Shown here piece by piece: positions 1-8,724 of a stretch of DNA of 64,000 nt. The position numbers were made by a program, and so were the translations under genes. Position 1 is the stretch's first letter. Each line of letters begins with the position of its first letter. Origin of the DNA: an uncultured Paracoccaceae bacterium (lineage in GTDB: Bacteria; Pseudomonadota; Alphaproteobacteria; Rhodobacterales; Rhodobacteraceae); contig CANMQJ010000004.1 in the NCBI GenBank assembly GCA_947500005.1, positions 67,399 to 131,398 on the forward strand, read 5' to 3'. The notes under the pieces were generated by a model, which saw nothing but the letters and a program-made list of their open reading frames with translations, was not told the DNA's origin and did not search any database.

Positions 1-1471
1 AGGCTTCCGCCTGTTCGCGGGCGACGGGGTCTGCACACCCAACGGGCACCTGTGGAACGTGATGATCACCTATCACGGCATCCTGATGATGTTCTTCGTG
101 GTCATTCCCGCGCTTTTCGGCGGTTTCGGCAACTATTTCATGCCGCTGCAGATCGGCGCGCCGGACATGGCGTTCCCGCGGATGAACAACCTGTCCTTCT
201 GGCTCTATGTCGCGGGCACCTCGCTGGGCGTCGCCTCGATGCTGGCGCCGGGCGGCAACGACCAGGCCGGGTCGGGCGTGGGCTGGGTGCTTTATGCGCC
301 GCTGTCCACCACCGAGGGCGGCATGTCGATGGACCTGGCGATCTTTGCCGTGCACGTGTCGGGCGCAAGCTCGATCCTGGGCGCGATCAACATGATCACC
401 ACCTTCCTGAACATGCGCGCGCCGGGCATGACGCTGTTCAAGGTGCCGCTGTTCTCGTGGTCGATCTTCGTCACCTCGTGGCTGATCCTGCTGTCGCTGC
501 CGGTGCTGGCGGGCGCGATCACCATGCTGCTGATGGACCGCAATTTCGGCTTCACCTTCTTTGATCCGGCCGGTGGCGGGGACCCGGTGCTGTACCAGCA
601 CATCCTGTGGTTCTTCGGCCATCCGGAAGTGTATATCGTGATCCTGCCGGGCTTTGGCATCATCTCCCACGTGATCGCCACCTTCAGCCGCAAGCCCATC
701 TTCGGCTACCTGCCGATGGTCTGGGCGATCATCGCGATCGGCGTGCTGGGCTTTGTCGTGTGGGCGCACCACATGTACACGGTGGGCATGAGCCTCAACC
801 AGCAGGCCTATTTCATGCTGGCGACCATGGTCATCGCGGTGCCGACGGGCGTGAAGGTGTTCAGCTGGATCGCGACGATGTGGGGCGGGTCGATCGAGTT
901 CAAGACGCCGATGCTGTTCGCCTTCGGCTTCCTGTTCCTGTTCACCATCGGCGGCGTGACCGGCGTGGTCCTGTCCCAGGCGGGCGTCGACCGGGCCTAT
1001 CACGACACCTATTACGTGGTGGCGCATTTCCACTACGTGATGTCGCTGGGTGCGGTGTTCGCGATCTTCGCTGGCGTCTATTTCTACTTCGGCAAGATGA
1101 CCGGCCGGCAGTATTCCGAGTTCTGGGGCAAGATCCACTTCTGGCTGTTCTTCATCGGCGCCAACGTGACCTTCTTCCCGCAGCACTTCCTGGGTCGCCA
1201 GGGCATGCCGCGCCGCTATATCGACTATCCCGAGGCCTTCGCCTACTGGAACTATGTGTCGTCCTGGGGCGCGTTCATCTCCTTCGCCTCGTTCCTGCTG
1301 TTCTTCGGCATCGTCTTCTACGCGCTGTTCCGCGGCGCACGGATTACGCAGAACAACTACTGGAACGAATACGCGGATACGCTGGAATGGACCCTGCCCT
1401 CGCCGCCGCCCGAGCACACGTTCGAGCAGCTGCCCAAGCGCGAGGACTGGGACCGGACACACGCGCACTGA
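1..1471 (+). CDS. ctaD: Cytochrome c oxidase subunit I, aa3 type (5' end outside window)
   Basis: Catalytic subunit of the membrane haem-copper oxidase that reduces O2 and pumps protons. The reading frame is already open at base 2, so the N-terminus lies outside the window. Visible hallmarks are the CuB histidine and cross-linked Tyr in GHPEVY (His codon 620), the CuB His pair in WAHHMYT (codons 767 and 770), and the haem a3 and haem a ligands in HFHYV (codons 1025 and 1031). The K-channel Lys in PTGVKVF and the D-channel Asp/Asn in [12 protein letters not shown] are also present. The Glu of GHPEVY marks a type A1 oxidase like that of Paracoccus. A strong terminator follows the stop. Confidence 0.97.
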   Translation, partial: GFRLFAGDGVCTPNGHLWNVMITYHGILMMFFVVIPALFGGFGNYFMPLQIGAPDMAFPRMNNLSFWLYVAGTSLGVASMLAPGGNDQAGSGVGWVLYAPLSTTEGGMSMDLAIFAVHVSGASSILGAINMITTFLNMRAPGMTLFKVPLFSWSIFVTSWLILLSLPVLAGAITMLLMDRNFGFTFFDPAGGGDPVLYQHILWFFGHPEVYIVILPGFGIISHVIATFSRKPIFGYLPMVWAIIAIGVLGFVVWAHHMYTVGMSLNQQAYFMLATMVIAVPTGVKVFSWIATMWGGSIEFKTPMLFAFGFLFLFTIGGVTGVVLSQAGVDRAYHDTYYVVAHFHYVMSLGAVFAIFAGVYFYFGKMTGRQYSEFWGKIHFWLFFIGANVTFFPQHFLGRQGMPRRYIDYPEAFAYWNYVSSWGAFISFASFLLFFGIVFYALFRGARITQNNYWNEYADTLEWTLPSPPPEHTFEQLPKREDWDRTHAH

Positions 1472-1496
1472 GCGGACTGATCCGAGAGACACGAGA

Positions 1497-1527
1497 CCCC
1501 GGCGCGGCCCTCCGCGCCGGGGTTTTT
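1497..1527 (+). terminator. Rho-independent terminator of ctaD
   Basis: A perfect 11-bp GC stem (CCCCGGCGCGG paired with CCGCGCCGGGG) closes a 4-nt loop and is followed directly by TTTTT. It lies 25 nt after the ctaD stop, so the lipoprotein gene that follows probably has its own promoter. Confidence 0.93.
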
Positions 1528-1602
1528 CGTTTTCGCCGGGCAGACCGCGTGCCCCGGTCATCGCGCGTTGAACTTTCCGAGGTCCTGGCCGTTCTGACTG
1601 TC

Positions 1603-2247
1603 ATGAAAGGCTTGATCCTTGTTTCTCTGCTCCTGCTCGCGGCCTGCGGGCGTGGCGTGCCGGACAGCGCGCGTATCGTCGTGGCAGGCGATTCCGTCAT
1701 GGCCTGGAACCGGGGCGACGGCGCATCGGTCGCGGATGTTCTGGAGGCGCGGCTGGGCGAACCGGTGGGCGATGTCTCGCTGCCGCTGGCGCGCGTGCTG
1801 GGCGGGGTCGGCCCCTTGAACATTCCCACGCAGCTCGAGGGGGTGCGGGCGGAACGGGTGGTCCTGACCGGCGGCGCCAACGACCTGCGCGGCGGGTGCG
1901 ACTGCACGAATTGCGCGCCGGTTCTGGACCGGCTGATCTCGGAGGACGGGGCCGAGGGCGCGATCCCCGCGCTGGTCGCCAGCCTGCGCGCAGGGGGATC
2001 ACGCGTGATCTGGGCGGATTACTACACGTCGCCGAACTATGCGGGTACGGCCTGCGAGCGGCCCTACCGCGTGCTGGAGGCCCGGCTGGGCCGGATGGCC
2101 GCGGCGCGGGACGGGGTGACGCTGGTGGACATGGACGAGGTGTTTCGCCCGGACGACCTTTCGCTTTTCGCGTCGGATCGAACCCACCCGTCGGCCAAGG
2201 GGTCAGCCCGGATCGCGGGGTTGATCGCCCCGCTGCTGCGGCGCTGA
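1603..2247 (+). CDS. SGNH/GDSL-type hydrolase lipoprotein
   Basis: Predicted 214-aa secreted lipid-anchored esterase or acyl hydrolase. A short hydrophobic signal ends in the lipobox LAAC, with lipidated Cys15. SGNH blocks are visible: GDS with nucleophile Ser31, GxND with Asn93, and DxxHP with Asp192 and His195. A Cys cluster GGCDCTNC follows block III and could hold a disulfide. The start ATG sits directly before the signal peptide; the same frame runs open far upstream through ctaD, but only as GC-rich antiframe. The substrate cannot be told from sequence; peptidoglycan or polysaccharide deacylation and lipid hydrolysis are all possible. Confidence 0.85.
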   Translation: MKGLILVSLLLLAACGRGVPDSARIVVAGDSVMAWNRGDGASVADVLEARLGEPVGDVSLPLARVLGGVGPLNIPTQLEGVRAERVVLTGGANDLRGGCDCTNCAPVLDRLISEDGAEGAIPALVASLRAGGSRVIWADYYTSPNYAGTACERPYRVLEARLGRMAAARDGVTLVDMDEVFRPDDLSLFASDRTHPSAKGSARIAGLIAPLLRR

Positions 2248-2358
2248 ACGCGGCGATCAAGGAATCACTTACCCTGGCGGGATAGCCATGCCCGAGGGTG
2301 ATATTTCGGGGGCCGGAAGCGAAGGTGCGACAGGGGGCAAGATTCCGGGACTGAGCAC

Positions 2359-3375
2359 CTATCCCACGACAAAGGCCAATTCGCGCTCCAGCGATTTCCG
2401 ATCACCTGCGAGACGCTCGACCCAGAGGCGTGAACTCGGGTCGGGGAAACTTTCCTCCTGGCCGGACTCGAGCGCGGAAACCAGTGCCTGGGAGAGTTTT
2501 TCCGGGCTCAAGGGCTGACCTTCTACGCCGCAGGCCAGCGTCTCTTCGGTGAACGCGGGATAGACCGCCAGAACCCCCCCGCCCAAGGCATTGAGCCTGG
2601 CCCGCAGCGCGACGGTCAGCGCTTGTGCGGCGGCCATGCGTGCCGAATGCTCCGGGCAGGCGGGATAGGGCGCGATGGCGGCGAAACCCAGGACCGAGAC
2701 CCACGCCCCCTGACGTTGCGCAAGGCCGGGACCGAGCCTGTCGGCCAATGCCTGGGCTCTGACGGCATGCGCCCCCAGATCGGCAAGGTCGCCGGCCAGC
2801 CAGGATGTGTCGATGACGATGTCAGCCTCCTCGCACTCTGCGGGCCGTGTCAGCACCTTGGCGGCGCCGGCCTTGACCAGGGTCGCCTCGAGAGCGTCGC
2901 CCAGCGGCCCTGCCCCGTCGGTGATCAGGCAAACCCGGTCCTTCGGCGAATAGCTGCATCGTCCCATCGGTTCGTCCTTTTCGGCCGGCGTTGCGGTGAC
3001 GACGGCGCTGCCGCCGCGGTCCAGAGTGAGTGAGAGGCGAACCGGGGCATCCACCGTGCAGTCGGGATGCAGGAAGGCTGTGAGCACACACCCGGTTTCG
3101 TGCTGCACGAGGCCGGTCCGCAGGGGGATTTCATCTGTGAAGGCTGGCTCCAGGCTGTGATGAAGCGTCGCTTCGGCAACCACTGTCCCGATTGGCGTAC
3201 ATTCACGCCAGACCTGGCGTGCAGACAGGCAGGTGCCGCAAAATTCCTGGGGCGGAAACTGCGAATGTCCGCAGGCCGAACAGTGTTGGAGCACGAAGCG
3301 CTGCTGCGAGGCAGCCGAGGTCAGGCCGAGCGCCGCCCGGCTGCGGATGCGGGGAGGTAGGGCTGGTCGGGTCAT
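2359..3375 (-). CDS. DUF35 (Zn-ribbon/OB-fold) protein fused to a degenerate SDR domain
   Basis: Predicted 338 aa. Residues 27-49 form a rubredoxin-like zinc ribbon with Cys32, Cys35, Cys46 and Cys49, followed by an OB-fold to about residue 130: the DUF35 architecture that partners thiolase-like proteins in acyl-CoA chemistry. Residues about 147-338 look like a short-chain dehydrogenase: Rossmann turn TDGAGPLG (152-159) and an SDR-like helix. The catalytic Tyr-x3-Lys is replaced by His243-x3-Met247, so this half should not be a working dehydrogenase. The start ATG overlaps the stop of the thiolase-like gene as ATGA, giving tight coupling and suggesting a complex. The fusion is unusual; DUF35 proteins normally end after the OB-fold. 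Confidence 0.85.
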   Translation of the reverse strand: MTRPALPPRIRSRAALGLTSAASQQRFVLQHCSACGHSQFPPQEFCGTCLSARQVWRECTPIGTVVAEATLHHSLEPAFTDEIPLRTGLVQHETGCVLTAFLHPDCTVDAPVRLSLTLDRGGSAVVTATPAEKDEPMGRCSYSPKDRVCLITDGAGPLGDALEATLVKAGAAKVLTRPAECEEADIVIDTSWLAGDLADLGAHAVRAQALADRLGPGLAQRQGAWVSVLGFAAIAPYPACPEHSARMAAAQALTVALRARLNALGGGVLAVYPAFTEETLACGVEGQPLSPEKLSQALVSALESGQEESFPDPSSRLWVERLAGDRKSLERELAFVVG

Positions 3376-4535
3376 GCTGCTGCCAGAATCGCCGCGCCGC
3401 AACTCAGCCCCCTGTCATATGCGATCATGCCGAAACCGCTGACGAGCCCATGCCGGGCATTCGGCACCTGATGACCATGCGCGATCCCCTGCAACTGGCG
3501 CAGGGTTTCGGTGACGCCGAGAAATCCACCGGCCGCGCCGGCCTGACCGACGGAATGTTGCCCACCCCCGGTATTCACCGGAAAGTCGCCACCGTAGGTC
3601 AGATCATGTTCGGCCACGAATTGCGCCGCCTCGCCCTTGTCGCAAAAGCCGAGATCTTCGAGTTGGAGAAAGCTGATCACGGGGTAATCATCGTAGGTTT
3701 GCAAGACATCTACATCCTCTGGTGACATGGCTGCATCGTGAAACAGTTTCCTGGACTTCAACGACCAGCCGCCGCGAAACTGCACCGCGTCGTCGGCATG
3801 GGCATTGTGGGTTTCGAACGCCGACAGGAGGGGGCAATATGGCAGGTCCAGATCCTCGGCCCTGCCCCGCGTCATCACCAGAAAACCCTCGGCCCCGGCA
3901 CAGGGCATCACGCAGTCGAACAGGCGGATCGGCCCGGCGATCGGGCGCGATGACAGATAGGTGTCCATGGAAAGCGGCGCGCGCATGAGTGCGCGGGGAT
4001 TGTCCTGCGCGTTTCGGCGCTGCGCGACACACAATCGACCGAAATCTTCTGCTCGTGCACCGAAACGGCGCATGTAATGTTCGGTGATGTAGGCGAAGCT
4101 CTGGTTCGGGCCGCCCGCGCCAATCGGATAGACCGCGTCCTGCGAGGCCTGGGAGAAGCGCGCGGTGCTTTCCCGGAATCCGCCGGGAACATTCGTGTCC
4201 GCCCCCATGCAGGCGACGATGGTCGCGTCGCCCGATTGCACGGCGCGCGCAGCCCGACGGATCGACGCGATGGCGCTCGCGCCCCCCAACGGAACAGTGT
4301 CGAGCCAGTCCAGTGTGAGGCCCAAGGCGCGGGTCAGGCCGATGCCACTGTCGGGTGCCAGCGTGAAACTGGCGATGCACATCCCGTCGATTTCGGTTTT
4401 GGCAAGGTTGGCGCCGTCGAGCAACCCGCGCAGCGTGCGGGCAAAGAAAAGCGCGGCGCCATCATTGGAATAGCGGACATAGGGCACCGATACCGGCACT
4501 GCGAGCACGATGTCGTCGTAGCCTCTCACCGTCAT
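3372..4535 (-). CDS. Thiolase-like protein of the SCP2/lipid-transfer type
   Basis: Predicted 387 aa with thiolase-superfamily layout. Where ordinary thiolases have the nucleophilic Cys, this protein reads GGASA (84-88). The late GHP histidine motif is replaced in NTGGG...GQAGAAGG (from Asn321), and no C-terminal CxG motif is visible. Loss of these residues is typical of the Ltp proteins that pair with DUF35 partners as acyl-CoA retro-aldolases, and a DUF35 gene follows immediately. I therefore infer a C-C lyase or aldolase rather than a beta-ketothiolase. It is translationally coupled on both sides: its ATG overlaps the ligase stop, and its stop overlaps the DUF35 start, both as ATGA. Confidence 0.85.
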   Translation of the reverse strand: MTVRGYDDIVLAVPVSVPYVRYSNDGAALFFARTLRGLLDGANLAKTEIDGMCIASFTLAPDSGIGLTRALGLTLDWLDTVPLGGASAIASIRRAARAVQSGDATIVACMGADTNVPGGFRESTARFSQASQDAVYPIGAGGPNQSFAYITEHYMRRFGARAEDFGRLCVAQRRNAQDNPRALMRAPLSMDTYLSSRPIAGPIRLFDCVMPCAGAEGFLVMTRGRAEDLDLPYCPLLSAFETHNAHADDAVQFRGGWSLKSRKLFHDAAMSPEDVDVLQTYDDYPVISFLQLEDLGFCDKGEAAQFVAEHDLTYGGDFPVNTGGGQHSVGQAGAAGGFLGVTETLRQLQGIAHGHQVPNARHGLVSGFGMIAYDRGLSCGAAILAAA

Positions 4536-6202
4536 TGCCCGGCCTTTCGCAGCGCCTGCTTGCGGTCGCGCAGATCGACGCAATCGGCTCCGGCGGCCAA
4601 CGGGTTCTCGGCCAGGTCTCTCAAGGCGGGTTTGCGCACTTTCTGGGTCGAGGTGGTGGGCAGCGAGTCCCGAAACACGATGAAGCCCGGCACCTTGAAA
4701 TAGGCCAGCCGTTGCGCGCAGACGTCAAAGATCGTCTCGGCCAACGTGGAACAGTCTGCCCCTTCGGACGGCACGACGACGGCCAGGACCTCTTCATCGC
4801 GCAACGGGTCGGGCGAAGGGATTACGGCCACCGCCGAAACTTCTCGCACTTGCAGGATCGCGCTCTCGACTTCGACCGCCGCGATGTTCTCGCCCGAGCG
4901 CCTGATGATGTTCTTCCGTCTTTCGACGAAGTGCAGCGCGCCGTCCTCGCTGGTCCGCATCACGTCGCCAGTGTGCAACCAACCGTCAGCCCAGGCTGCC
5001 TCGGTCGCTTCGGGATCCTTGAGATAGCCGGAGAAGAACCCGAGCCGGGGGTCTCTGCCCCGCGCCCTCAACTGCAGTTCGCCAGCTTCGCCCGGGGCCA
5101 CGGGATGGCCGCTCTCATCGACCAGCCGGGTTTCGATGGCAGGTCCGGGTCGGTCCGGATGACCAAGGCAGCGCGTTCCCACGTGACGTGGTTCGACGGC
5201 TGCGCACAAGGTTCCGGCACCGCCTGTTTCGGTCATGGCCCAGCCCTCCAGCAAGGGAACGCCAAAACGTGCTTCGAACCTGGCATGGTGATCGGGGTGA
5301 ACGCCACCGCCCAGGCCGAACCGCATCCCATGGTCGGGATCTTCGGGCGTTTCCGGCAATTCCATCAGGATCGCGGGCATCACGCCAAGGTAGTGAAAGC
5401 AGGTCGCCTTCGTTTCGTTCGCATGACGCCACCAGCTGCGGGGATGGAACCGGTCGACGATGATTTGCGCGCCTCCGCAGGACAGCATTCCCATGAAGGA
5501 GTGGCCCATGGCGTTGACATGGAACGTCGGCAGCGGAGTCAGCAGCCTTTCCTGCCCCTCTCGCAGCGAGATCAATCCGCCCTGTGCCCTGTACCAGATT
5601 GCCCAGTTCAGGAAGTAGCGGTTTGACAGGATGCAGCCTTTGGGCATGCCCGTGGTGCCGGAGGTGTAAATCAACGCGCATTCCCGGTCGAGATCGTCGG
5701 GCGCCGCGGCGTTGTTACTCGCGACAGGTGGCGGCCTTTCCCCCGGCGCGGTGACAGCCACCCCAAGACCAGCCGCCACCTGGTCCACGCGTTCGGCATA
5801 TTCCCGGAGCCTGACCAGCAGCCGTGACTCGCTATGGCCCAGGAGGTATTCCAACTCATCCGCCGTCGCGCCGGGATTGACCGGGACGACCGAGGTCCCA
5901 AGCCGGTTCAGGGCGAGCCAATGCAGGAAATGCGCGGGCCGGTTCTCCAGCAGAAGCGCAACGCGATCCCCCGCTCCAAAGCCCTGCTCGGCGTATTTCG
6001 CGGACAGTGACAGGACCTCGCTCAGCATATCTCCATAGCTGACCGAGCCCGATTCTTCGTTCCAGAGCGTCCGCACATCTTCGGGCAGCGCAAACAGGTC
6101 GCATCGCCCGAATTCACTCGCCTGACGTGCGAACAGGCCAAAGACCGTTCCGTCGCGCAAGAATTGACATTCGTCGGTTGATGATACTTGTTCTGGGTTC
6201 AT
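4532..6202 (-). CDS. Acyl-CoA ligase (AMP-forming, class I adenylating enzyme)
   Basis: Predicted 556 aa that activate a carboxylic acid to its CoA thioester through an acyl-AMP. Motifs in order: P-loop YTSGTTGMPKG (from Tyr179), GWAMTETGG, HTGD hinge region, RRKNIIRRSGENI and the C-terminal lysine region TQKVRK. The overall look is closest to crotonobetaine/medium-chain acyl ligases. The chosen ATG begins MNPEQVSS; longer frames would run into the divergent MarR gene. First gene of a three-gene minus-strand unit with ATGA overlaps; a TRAP transporter for an organic acid lies nearby. The substrate is unknown. Confidence 0.9.
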   Translation of the reverse strand: MNPEQVSSTDECQFLRDGTVFGLFARQASEFGRCDLFALPEDVRTLWNEESGSVSYGDMLSEVLSLSAKYAEQGFGAGDRVALLLENRPAHFLHWLALNRLGTSVVPVNPGATADELEYLLGHSESRLLVRLREYAERVDQVAAGLGVAVTAPGERPPPVASNNAAAPDDLDRECALIYTSGTTGMPKGCILSNRYFLNWAIWYRAQGGLISLREGQERLLTPLPTFHVNAMGHSFMGMLSCGGAQIIVDRFHPRSWWRHANETKATCFHYLGVMPAILMELPETPEDPDHGMRFGLGGGVHPDHHARFEARFGVPLLEGWAMTETGGAGTLCAAVEPRHVGTRCLGHPDRPGPAIETRLVDESGHPVAPGEAGELQLRARGRDPRLGFFSGYLKDPEATEAAWADGWLHTGDVMRTSEDGALHFVERRKNIIRRSGENIAAVEVESAILQVREVSAVAVIPSPDPLRDEEVLAVVVPSEGADCSTLAETIFDVCAQRLAYFKVPGFIVFRDSLPTTSTQKVRKPALRDLAENPLAAGADCVDLRDRKQALRKAGQ

Positions 6203-6245
6203 TGTTTCAAAGCATCCCTGATACGAAAAGCGAGGCGCGTGCTTC

Positions 6246-6752
6246 ATGCCGGGCAACACCCCCGAAGATTCTGTAGAACAATCCCTCGAAACGACGCTGG
6301 CCGAGTTCGAGTATGCCCTGTGGCATCTCGGTGCGGCCTTCTCGCGATGGCGCAGGGACTGTTTTGCAGCTGTCTGCGACCTGAACCTTGGCGGGTCCGA
6401 GGCATCCATCCTGCACGTCCTTTACATGAACAACCGTGCGGCGAAGGGGGTCATGGAGATCAGCCGGCTGCTGCATCGCGACGACCTGCCCAACCTGCAA
6501 TACGGGCTCAAGAAATTGCTGCAACTGGGCCTGATCGAAAAGCGCGGATCGGCGCGAAAGACGATGATGTACGAGATTTCGGACGAAGGCCGCGACGTTG
6601 TCGAGGCCTACCAGGCCAAGCGTCGCGAGACGCTGCTGCGTCTCTTCCGCCAGATGCCCGAAGCGCCCGGCGGGATGGAAGCGATGGTCACCTCGATGCA
6701 CCTGCTTGTCGGGATGTACGACCAGGCGGGCGACATGCTGCTGCATCGGTGA
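6246..6752 (+). CDS. MarR-family transcriptional regulator
   Basis: Predicted 168-aa winged-helix repressor. The central region (VMEISRLLHRDDLPNLQYGL, then KKLLQLGLIEKRGSARKT) has the spacing of a MarR recognition helix and wing. It is divergent from the CoA ligase with only 43 bp between start codons, so it probably controls that operon and itself, with an acyl-CoA or free acid as a likely effector. MarR proteins next to aromatic or acyl CoA ligases often work this way. No clear palindrome was found in the 43-bp gap. Stop codon is 20 bp from the convergent SDR stop. Confidence 0.85.
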   Translation: MPGNTPEDSVEQSLETTLAEFEYALWHLGAAFSRWRRDCFAAVCDLNLGGSEASILHVLYMNNRAAKGVMEISRLLHRDDLPNLQYGLKKLLQLGLIEKRGSARKTMMYEISDEGRDVVEAYQAKRRETLLRLFRQMPEAPGGMEAMVTSMHLLVGMYDQAGDMLLHR

Positions 6753-6772
6753 CGTGACGAGGAGCGCGGGTT

Positions 6773-7483
6773 TCATTGCATCCGGTATCCGCCGTTGATG
6801 TCGAAGGTCGCGCCCGTCACCCAACCCGCGTCGGGGCCTGCGAGGTAGGACACCATTCCGGCAACCTCTTCCGCAGTGCCGATCCGGCCCAGGGGAATCC
6901 GCCCGGCCAGCGCGGCCGCACTTTCCGGTGTCGTCGCGGCGTCGAACATCCCGGTTTTTACTGGGCCTGCGGCAATACAGTTGACCGTGATGCCGTCTGC
7001 GGCCGCCTCGCGCGCCGCGATCTTGGTCAGCCCCAGCACGGCGGCCTTCGAAGAGACATAGGCCGCGCTGCCCCTGTAGCCGCCCAGCTGCGCCGCTGCC
7101 GATGACATGAGAACAACCCGCGCGTCCGCTACCGGCGTTTCCTCGCGCAGTCGCAGGAACTCCCGCAGGCACAGGAAGCTGCCGCGTGCATTGACGGCAA
7201 ATGTGTCCTCCCATTCGCCGAGCTCGGTGTCCACGATCCGGACGGGGGTCTGACCCGCCGGCATCACACCCGCGCATGTCACCAATACGCGCAGAGGTCC
7301 GACTGTGCGCTCGGCCATCTGGAATGCGGCACGAACTTGTGCCTCGTCGGTGACGTCGAGGGCATGAATTCCCTCGGAGGCCGTTCTGTCCATGCCGAAC
7401 ACGCTCACGCCCTCCCGCCGGAGTCGTTCGCTGATGGCACGACCGAACCCGCCGGCCGCGCCTGTCACGACTGCGCTGCACAT
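6773..7483 (-). CDS. Short-chain dehydrogenase/reductase (SDR)
   Basis: Predicted 236-aa classical SDR that oxidises or reduces a hydroxyl/keto group with NAD(P). It shows the glycine-rich TGAAGGFGRAI turn, the NAG-like motif as CAG, catalytic Ser in MSSAAAQ, and an intact YVSSK active site, ending FDINGGY. The start is the ATG 5 nt after a perfect AGGAGG; a GTG two codons upstream lies inside that Shine-Dalgarno and is rejected. Divergent from the TRAP genes across a very AT-rich gap. Its intact YxxxK contrasts with the dead SDR half of the DUF35 fusion in the same block. Confidence 0.9.
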   Translation of the reverse strand: MCSAVVTGAAGGFGRAISERLRREGVSVFGMDRTASEGIHALDVTDEAQVRAAFQMAERTVGPLRVLVTCAGVMPAGQTPVRIVDTELGEWEDTFAVNARGSFLCLREFLRLREETPVADARVVLMSSAAAQLGGYRGSAAYVSSKAAVLGLTKIAAREAAADGITVNCIAAGPVKTGMFDAATTPESAAALAGRIPLGRIGTAEEVAGMVSYLAGPDAGWVTGATFDINGGYRMQ

Positions 7484-7507
7484 GGACACCTCCTGGATGA
7501 TTCCTGA

Positions 7508-7567
7508 TGTTTATAACAAAAATTACCAAATATTTTTCTTTTTTGAATAAAAAATTTTAGTATAAAC
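7508..7567. promoter_or_regulatory. AT-rich divergent promoter region between SDR and TRAP genes
   Basis: About 60 bp of nearly pure A/T in an otherwise GC-rich window, bounded by the inverted arms GTTTATA (7509-7515) and TATAAAC (7561-7567). It must hold the promoters for the SDR and the TRAP operon. Specific -35/-10 hexamers cannot be assigned with confidence. AT-rich patches like this attract xenogeneic silencers such as MucR/Ros in alphaproteobacteria, which is inference here. Confidence 0.5.
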
Positions 7568-7649
7568 TGGATGGAGGGGACGCAGAATCCCCCGAAATCC
7601 GACCCGTGTGCTTCGCGGGCCACGTCACAACAGTGGAGGTACCTTTCCG

Positions 7650-8708
7650 ATGAATTCCCTTACCCCTCTCTGGCGCGGTGCCCGCGCCGCCGGGCTGGCC
7701 GCAGTGGCGACTGCCGCCGCTTTCCTGGCCCAGCCCGTCAAGGCCGAACCGGTCAAGCTTGCCGTTCAAAGCGCCTGGCCGCTGACCCTTCCCGCCAGCG
7801 GGCGCGACGCGCAGCACTTCGCCGATACCATCAATGCAGCTTCGGGCGGCGACGTGGCGATCCGCCTTTACAATGCGGGCGCCCTGGTCCCGTCTCTCGA
7901 GATATTCGACGCGGTTCAGCGCGGGACCCTCGACGCCGGATATACCTCGCCGCTTTACGTCGCCGGAAAATTCCCCGCCGTGCAATTGTTTGGGGGCGTT
8001 CCCTTCGGTCCGGACGCGGTCGGCTATGTCGGCTGGCTCTACAACGGCGGCGGCCTCGACATCTGGCGCGAGATCTACGCCGCCCAGGGGGTCGTGAGCG
8101 TTCCCTGCGGACTGATGGCTCAGGAAGCCGGCGGCTGGTACAAGGAACCGATCGAGACGGTCGACGACATCAAGGGTCTGAAACTTCGCTTTGCGGGACT
8201 TGCGGGCGAGGTGATGAAGAAGATGGGCGCCTCGGTCGTGCTCCTGTCGGGCGGCGACATCTTCCCCAATCTCGAACGCGGCGTGATCGACGGAACGGAA
8301 TTCTCCATGCCGGCGATCGACAAGCAAATCGGCTTCGACCAGGTTGCCAAGAATTACTATCTCCCGGGATGGCACCAGCCCGCGGCCATCAACGAACTGA
8401 TCATCAACAAGACCAAATGGGATGCAATGACCGACAGCCAGCGCGGCCTGATCGAGCTGACCTGCCGTGAAACGATGCTCTGGGGGCTGACCTCGACCTA
8501 TGTGGAGAATGCCGAGGCGATCGACGCCTTCAAGGCAAACGGCGTCGAGATCCGCCAGTTTCCGCCAGAGGTCCTGAGTGCCTTCGAAGCCGCGACGGCT
8601 GAAGTGATGCAGGAACAGGCCGAGGCCAATCCCGAGTTCGCCCGTGTCTGGGAGTCACTTTCGGCCTTCCGTGAAAAGGCCGGCAGCTGGGAAAACCTCC
8701 GCGACTGA
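7650..8708 (+). CDS. TRAP transporter substrate-binding protein (DctP type)
   Basis: Predicted 352-aa periplasmic receptor. The signal peptide is cleaved after VKA at residue 32. The conserved LKLRFAG segment carries the Arg that clamps a substrate carboxylate in this family; GGDIFPNLERGVIDGTE is the usual binding-cleft region. The sequence resembles keto-acid/aromatic-acid binding members (TakP-like) more than C4-dicarboxylate ones, so a larger carboxylic acid is likely. GGAGGT lies 9 nt before the ATG. First gene of a three-gene TRAP operon, near a CoA ligase that could activate the imported acid. Confidence 0.93.
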   Translation: MNSLTPLWRGARAAGLAAVATAAAFLAQPVKAEPVKLAVQSAWPLTLPASGRDAQHFADTINAASGGDVAIRLYNAGALVPSLEIFDAVQRGTLDAGYTSPLYVAGKFPAVQLFGGVPFGPDAVGYVGWLYNGGGLDIWREIYAAQGVVSVPCGLMAQEAGGWYKEPIETVDDIKGLKLRFAGLAGEVMKKMGASVVLLSGGDIFPNLERGVIDGTEFSMPAIDKQIGFDQVAKNYYLPGWHQPAAINELIINKTKWDAMTDSQRGLIELTCRETMLWGLTSTYVENAEAIDAFKANGVEIRQFPPEVLSAFEAATAEVMQEQAEANPEFARVWESLSAFREKAGSWENLRD

Positions 8709-8724
8709 GAAGGACGGGTCAGAC

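Noticed and set aside
607-1602. Upstream extension of the SGNH lipoprotein frame through ctaD
   Set aside because: It is antiframe of ctaD; the signal peptide begins exactly at the ATG at 1603.
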